From contig URLB01000089.1 in assembly GCA_900548595.1 (NCBI GenBank), positions 1-8,668 of the forward strand: a DNA stretch of 8,668 bases, in the 5' to 3' direction. This DNA comes from an uncultured Eubacteriales bacterium (GTDB lineage Bacteria; Bacillota; Clostridia; Lachnospirales; Anaerotignaceae). The translations under genes were made by a program, and so were the position numbers. The number at the start of each line of letters is the position of its first letter. The first letter of the stretch is position 1. Below the pieces are notes generated by a model that was not told where the DNA came from, made no database searches, and worked only from the letters and a program-made list of their open reading frames with translations. Positions 6,087 through 8,668 of this stretch are shown piece by piece.

Positions 6087-6509
6087 TTATCGGAGCATGG
6101 CGTAAATTTCATGGATAATCTCCATAGCCTTTTTCTTTCTGCCCTTATTCGGGTGGGAAACAAACTTCTTTTCTCCGCCTCTTATATAGAACCTGTTCCC
6201 TCTTGCGCTTTCGATGACGTACGTTCCGCTTTCATCCTCTCCTATGCCCCAAACATCGTATTTAACTCCGTTGATTTTCGGCTTGCCGTTTCCGTTTTCC
6301 ACCTCGTCCGTTACTACAAACCTACCGTCAATTGCGCCTGCCCTATCGGGGAAATCCGTAGCCTTTAACATACGGCCGTTTTCCGTTTCCTCTGCCAGAT
6401 AGCAGAACGCAACGCCGTCGTCGGGTATGGGCGTCTTAATGCCGTTTTCGTATGTAAACATGTGGTGTCCGTCTTTTTCAATAGTTTTCATTTCGATTAG
6501 TTTTTTCAT
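6087..6509 (-). CDS. Unknown phage-cassette protein, 140 residues
   Basis: I do not recognise this family. The 140-residue protein is soluble and mixed charged. An N-terminal region (MKKLIEMKTIEKDGHHMF) leads into a probable beta-rich core (about 30-110, with NGIKTPIPDDGVAF, GRFVVTDEVENG and GTYVIESARGNRFYIRGG). A strongly basic segment (KKFVSHPNKGRKKKAM, about 113-128) and a final helix follow. The basic tail could bind nucleic acid or wall polymer. It has a very good ribosome binding site (AAGGAGG, complement of 6517-6523, 7 nt). It sits between the replication and lysis genes, exactly where a complete phage would carry packaging, capsid and tail genes, so it may be a remnant of that block or the specific cargo of the element. 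Confidence 0.68.
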   Translation of the reverse strand: MKKLIEMKTIEKDGHHMFTYENGIKTPIPDDGVAFCYLAEETENGRMLKATDFPDRAGAIDGRFVVTDEVENGNGKPKINGVKYDVWGIGEDESGTYVIESARGNRFYIRGGEKKFVSHPNKGRKKKAMEIIHEIYAMLR

Positions 6510-6510
6510 T

Positions 6511-6602
6511 CGCAGTCCTCCTTGTTATTCAACATTTGTTATTTTCGTCGTTTTTTATCATTTTTTATTGTTTTTTGTCGTTTTCCGCTTGATTATCCTC
6601 CT
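6511..6602 (-). other. A-rich intergenic tract with an orphan Shine-Dalgarno
   Basis: Read on the minus strand, AAGGAGG lies at the complement of 6598-6604, overlapping the stop of the helicase-loader gene. The codon at the correct distance is AAG, not a start, and the frame ends after about ten codons. What follows is an imperfect ~11-nt A-rich repeat (units such as ACGACAAAAAA, CAATAAAAAAT and GATAAAAAACG). The Shine-Dalgarno of the next gene then appears at the complement of 6517-6523. A ribosome binding site without a gene suggests the gene it served was deleted or its start destroyed. Confidence 0.45.
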
Positions 6603-7148
6603 TTATTCCATATCTCCCATGCCCCCGATATCCTCCAGCATCGGGTTTTTCGCTTCCTCCAAAAACATAACCGGTATGGATTCCACGACCTTTATACTGT
6701 CCGCTTTCTGCCTGTACGCCCTCATAAAGTTGGACGCCACAACCTTTTCCATGCCGTTTTCCTCGCTCATCGCCCATTCCTTCAGCACCGACGGACTTCC
6801 CAATGTCAGCTGTACGGCTTTCGGAAGTTTTTCAAACTCCTCTACGGAATTATATGTACTGTTGCGTATGGCGTTTTTCACCAGACCCCATGCTTCCACC
6901 TCGCCCAGTTCCGCAGGCTTTGTAATAGTATTTATCATCTCTATCACCTCGGCTATTGAGGGCGGAAACTTACTTGTGGCTATTATGGATTTTACGGCGG
7001 CGTTTACGACAGACGGAGCGTACTCGGCTAACATTGTCTGCCAAAGGGATATTGTCTCCTGCAATTCCCTTTTGGTTTTGCTTTCATAATATCTCGGATA
7101 TGCGGTTTTTATTACAGCCAAAACAGCCGCCGTTTCAGTATTCGTCAT
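6603..7148 (-). CDS. Phage replication protein, G39P-type helicase loader/inhibitor family
   Basis: This 181-residue protein starts MTNTETAAVLAVIKTAYPRY and continues with a tryptophan-containing helix (SLWQTMLAEYAPSVVNAAVK, about 34-53) and SKFPPSIAEV (59-68). This pattern (helix ending AYP, W-x-x-ML-x-x-Y, then KFPP-I-A-(D/E)) is the hallmark of SPP1 G39P-like proteins, which bind the replicative DNA helicase and help deliver it to phage origin complexes. The C-terminal half (about 80-181) carries helices such as NFMRAYRQKADS and a flexible acidic end. It is longer than G39P itself (about 126), as is common for prophage loaders. The start lies inside the end of the upstream replication gene (14-nt overlap), with AAGGAGG (complement of 7158-7164) at 9 nt, so the two are translationally coupled. 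No helicase gene follows, so it would have to use the host helicase. Confidence 0.75.
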   Translation of the reverse strand: MTNTETAAVLAVIKTAYPRYYESKTKRELQETISLWQTMLAEYAPSVVNAAVKSIIATSKFPPSIAEVIEMINTITKPAELGEVEAWGLVKNAIRNSTYNSVEEFEKLPKAVQLTLGSPSVLKEWAMSEENGMEKVVASNFMRAYRQKADSIKVVESIPVMFLEEAKNPMLEDIGGMGDME

Positions 7149-7848
7149 TTTCTTCAGCCTCCTTCATCTCGTTGTAAATGTCCATGAACGGGTTTCCGCT
7201 CTTTTCGGGTTCGGCACGGGCTTTTCCACGTTCGGGATATATGGTCTGCCAGCAATGCAGTGTGCTTTCGTTAAGGCAGTCGATAGCCTTGTTGTTGTCC
7301 CCCATGGCGTTTATTTTATTCATCATCATGTCTACGGCTCTTGCAGTCATCGGCTTTTTTATCTGTTTACGCATATCGATAAAGCCTTTAAAGGCTTCGT
7401 CAAGGTCTTTGTCAAGGGGAAAATACACGGGAGCGCACGCTCCGCTTTTTTTCAAATTCGCTTTTACATTATCCTTTGCATTTACATTTTCCTTTTCATT
7501 ATCATTATCTTTATCTTTTACATTTACATTATCATTTACATTAGGTTCGGTGTTTTCGCAGTATGAGTCCGTGTCGGTTCCGGTTTGGTTTCGGTTCGGT
7601 TCTTTTTCGGTTTCCGTTCGGTTTCGTCCTCCCTTTTTACCGTTCATATACCTTTGATTGTTTTTATCAATCTGCGGTTTTGCCATAACAAATACGGTCT
7701 TTTCTATGCCGTCGGTTTCCGGTTCGTTACCGTTAAGTCCGTATTCCAGCAAAGCCTCCGCACATTTTTTAAATTCATCGGGAGGTAGGTTTTTTATCGC
7801 CTCATAGAAGCTTCTGTAAAATACAATGCTTTCTCTTTCCGTTTTAAT
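7135..7848 (-). CDS. Phage replication initiator-like protein (DUF6291 N-terminus), non-canonical start
   Basis: The conserved N-terminal domain reads KTERESIVFYRSFYEAIKNL... through GLNGNEP to MAKPQIDKNNQRYMNGKKGG. This is the DUF6291 pattern found in phage and plasmid replication proteins. The frame is open upstream only to a TGA at the complement of 7861-7863, and no ATG, GTG or TTG lies before the domain. The first TTG (7752) would cut into it by 32 residues. The likeliest start is ATT at 7848 (giving M-KTERES), with ACG at 7842 (6 nt after GGAG) as alternative. With ATT the protein has 237 residues: DUF6291 domain (1-75), a low-complexity Asn/Asp/Lys/Glu/Val linker (about 75-134), and a C-terminal helical domain (LDEAFKGFIDMRKQIKKPMT..., LHCWQTIYPE) like that ending DnaD-type phage replisome organisers. 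It is followed by the helicase loader with 14 nt overlap. A mutated start codon in a decaying prophage is the alternative to genuine ATT/ACG initiation. Confidence 0.7.
   Translation of the reverse strand: MKTERESIVFYRSFYEAIKNLPPDEFKKCAEALLEYGLNGNEPETDGIEKTVFVMAKPQIDKNNQRYMNGKKGGRNRTETEKEPNRNQTGTDTDSYCENTEPNVNDNVNVKDKDNDNEKENVNAKDNVKANLKKSGACAPVYFPLDKDLDEAFKGFIDMRKQIKKPMTARAVDMMMNKINAMGDNNKAIDCLNESTLHCWQTIYPERGKARAEPEKSGNPFMDIYNEMKEAEENDEY
7456..7557 (-). repeat. Coding low-complexity repeat (Asn/Asp/Lys/Val linker)
   Basis: The plus strand shows a run of near-repeated 6-mers (CATTAT, CATTTA, CTTTAT, TTTACA and similar), which encodes NVNDNVNVKDKDNDNEKENV-like sequence on the minus strand. 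A second biased block, GGTT(T/C)(C/G)-like at about 7565-7625, encodes an Arg/Thr/Glu/Asn-rich stretch. It joins the two domains of the replication protein and is prone to slippage-driven length change. Confidence 0.7.
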
Positions 7849-7869
7849 CTCCCCTTTCGTTCAGTATTT

Positions 7870-8085
7870 CTAAACCATAAGGGTAAAAAAATACTCTTTT
7901 ATCTGTATCGGCTCTATATCAAGCAGCTGAACCGCCTTTATTATTTCTCTTTCGGTAAAATAGTCGTCGCCGTTCAGTTTTTTAATAACAGATTTTCTTG
8001 AAATTCCCAAATCAGACGCAAAATCCGCCATACGGTCATACATATCGAATATTCGTTCTTTCAGTTTATCATTTGTAAATTTCAT
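7870..8085 (-). CDS. Cro-like phage regulator, DUF739 type
   Basis: This 71-residue helix-turn-helix protein is the size of phage Cro. Helix 2 runs around MADFASDLGIS (18-29; the turn at LGIS) and the recognition helix around RKSVIKKLNGDD (30-41). The next part, YFTEREIIKAVQLLDIEPIQ, has the F-T-x-x-E-I-x-K-A-x-x-L-L-x-I pattern of DUF739 phage repressors. The ATG at 8085 has GGAGG (complement of 8095-8099) at 9 nt. It is the first gene of the phage cassette and is transcribed from the promoter at 8119-8147, whose start region carries a perfect palindrome, so negative autoregulation is likely. No CI-type repressor gene or integrase is adjacent, unlike a normal lysogeny module. Confidence 0.8.
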   Translation of the reverse strand: MKFTNDKLKERIFDMYDRMADFASDLGISRKSVIKKLNGDDYFTEREIIKAVQLLDIEPIQIKEYFFTLMV

Positions 8086-8100
8086 TTCCCTTCGCCTCCG

Positions 8101-8120
8101 TTTAGTTTATCTAAACTAAA
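8101..8120. promoter_or_regulatory. Palindromic operator TTTAGTTT-ATCT-AAACTAAA
   Basis: Perfect 8-bp arms (8101-8108 and 8113-8120) around a 4-nt centre. It covers the predicted transcription start (about 8112) and the 3' end of the -10 of the minus-strand phage promoter, and lies 15 bp upstream of the Cro-like start codon. Size and position are typical of a Cro/CI dimer site that blocks its own promoter. Confidence 0.75.
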
Positions 8121-8147
8121 GATACCACCCCAGGCGGACAATGTCAA
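8119..8147 (-). promoter_or_regulatory. Sigma-A promoter of the phage-derived operon
   Basis: On the minus strand TTGACA (complement of 8142-8147, 6 of 6) and TATCTT (complement of 8119-8124, 4 of 6) are separated by exactly 17 nt. Expected start near 8112, leader about 27 nt. It can drive the entire minus-strand cassette from the Cro-like gene to the endolysin, since no terminator is visible between the genes. Confidence 0.85.
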
Positions 8148-8166
8148 TAGTTATCTTCAATTTTTC

Positions 8167-8190
8167 TAAACAAAATTTGTATTAAGTTTA
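8167..8190. promoter_or_regulatory. Possible second, imperfect operator (TAAAC-N14-GTTTA)
   Basis: The half-sites seen in the 8101-8120 palindrome (TCTAAAC and AGTTTA) recur at 8165-8171 and 8185-8190 in inverted order with wider spacing. A second site would allow control of the rightward vWA gene as well as the leftward cassette. The surroundings are AT-rich, so chance is possible. Confidence 0.3.
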
Positions 8191-8274
8191 ATAAATATAC
8201 ATTTATGTTTTTGTAACAATTTGCGGCCTTTTTTCATAGCATGTACAAAAATCAAATTCACGGAGGTTTTAATA

Positions 8275-8668
8275 ATGGGTCTTGACTATGTTAACAAAAC
8301 AGTCGACAAAAGCAACATATTATGCGGAGGTACGGTGGAGGTAACGCTTTCACTGACAGCGTCGCCTAATATCACGGAAAATCCTACGGACATTGTCCTT
8401 GTACTGGACCGTTCCGGAAGTATGGCAGGCGAAGCAATGGACAACCTTAAAAAAGGCGCAAACGCTTTTATCGACATAATAGTAAAAGCAACCGGAGGAA
8501 CAAATGAAATAGAAAACGGAAGCCGTATAGGAATAGTGAGCTTTGCGGACTCCGCAGTGCAGAACACCGGTCTTATAACATCGGCGGTCGATTTGAAAAA
8601 CGCCGTCAACGCACTGACGACAGGAGGGTCCACAAACCATGCGGACGCCTTTGAAAAGGCAGCCGCCC
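8275..8668 (+). CDS. von Willebrand factor A domain protein, N-terminal part (cut by window edge)
   Basis: An ATG at 8275 with GGAGG (8262-8266) at 8 nt opens a frame that runs to the window end without a stop (131 codons). After a short beta-strand region (MGLDYVNKTVDKSNILCGG and TVEVTLSLTA) comes a vWA fold. DIVLVLDRSGSMAG holds the metal-ion-dependent adhesion site D45-x-S47-x-S49, RIGIVSFADSA holds D92, and TTGGSTNHADAF holds the conserved T120. The MIDAS is complete, so metal-dependent ligand binding is expected. The leading region looks like the beta-strand that precedes vWA in surface adhesin-like proteins, yet there is no signal peptide: residues 1-15 are polar. It diverges from the phage Cro-like gene with 189 bp between the start codons. 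Whether it belongs to the phage cassette or is host sequence beyond its boundary is unclear. Confidence 0.85.
   Translation, partial: MGLDYVNKTVDKSNILCGGTVEVTLSLTASPNITENPTDIVLVLDRSGSMAGEAMDNLKKGANAFIDIIVKATGGTNEIENGSRIGIVSFADSAVQNTGLITSAVDLKNAVNALTTGGSTNHADAFEKAAA

Noticed and set aside
6565..6777. Minus-strand 70-codon frame overlapping the end of the helicase loader gene
   Set aside because: Out-of-frame shadow of the loader gene with Gly-rich unstructured translation and no ribosome binding site.
7456..7625. CRISPR-like array suggested by repeated short words
   Set aside because: Units are 5-6 nt, without spacers, and lie in frame within a coding linker.
7178..7657. Plus-strand Phe/Ser/Leu-rich frame opposite the replication protein linker
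   Set aside because: It is the antisense of the low-complexity repeat; repeated words create an open frame on both strands.
8221..8250. Possible promoter TTGCGG-17-TACAAA for the vWA gene
   Set aside because: Only 3 of 6 and 4 of 6 consensus positions match; in such AT-rich DNA this is not distinguishable from chance.
8286..8640. Minus-strand frames at the right edge
   Set aside because: Antisense to a vWA domain with complete MIDAS motif and a good Shine-Dalgarno.

Overview
The window looks like chromosomal DNA of an anaerobic, moderately AT-rich Firmicute, most likely a Clostridia member. The evidence is strong GGAGG-type ribosome binding sites throughout, a propionate CoA-transferase very like that of Clostridium (Anaerotignum) propionicum, a clostridial-type phage lysis module with an SLH-like cell-wall domain, and intergenic DNA that is AT-richer than the genes. 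Species cannot be named from this.

Left part (1-2104, minus strand): an acyl-CoA metabolism operon, transcribed VOC-family (methylmalonyl-CoA-epimerase-like) protein -> propionate-type CoA-transferase -> acyl-CoA dehydrogenase (only its first 23 codons are inside the window). Spacing is tight (24 and 12 nt) and each gene has its own Shine-Dalgarno. A divergent gene at 2377-3858 (plus) encodes a 493-residue protein with an N-terminal helix-turn-helix. It is the natural candidate regulator of the operon. The intergenic region between them carries a near-consensus promoter for the regulator and two inverted repeats that sit on promoter elements.

Middle (3859-4946, plus strand): a terminator after the regulator, an AT-rich gap of about 450 bp with no convincing gene, then a 171-residue protein of unknown function built from an internal duplication, closed by a strong terminator.

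Right part (5043-8124, minus strand): a compact phage-derived cassette. Read in transcription order it is a Cro-like DUF739 regulator, a DUF6291-type replication protein with a non-canonical start codon, a G39P-type helicase loader, an unknown 140-residue protein, a membrane/coiled-coil protein, a small holin-like protein, and an M15 endopeptidase endolysin with a C-terminal SLH-like domain. It starts at a clear sigma-A promoter whose -10 and start site are overlapped by a perfect palindrome. No integrase, terminase, portal, capsid or tail gene is present, and I see no flanking att repeat. It therefore looks like a reduced prophage or a lysis/replication satellite, not a complete phage.

Right edge (8275-8668, plus strand): the start of a von Willebrand factor A protein with an intact MIDAS motif and no signal peptide, divergent from the phage regulator and cut by the window end. 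The closeness of a leaderless vWA protein to a promoter-controlled holin/endolysin cassette is the most suggestive functional juxtaposition here, but the link is only an inference.
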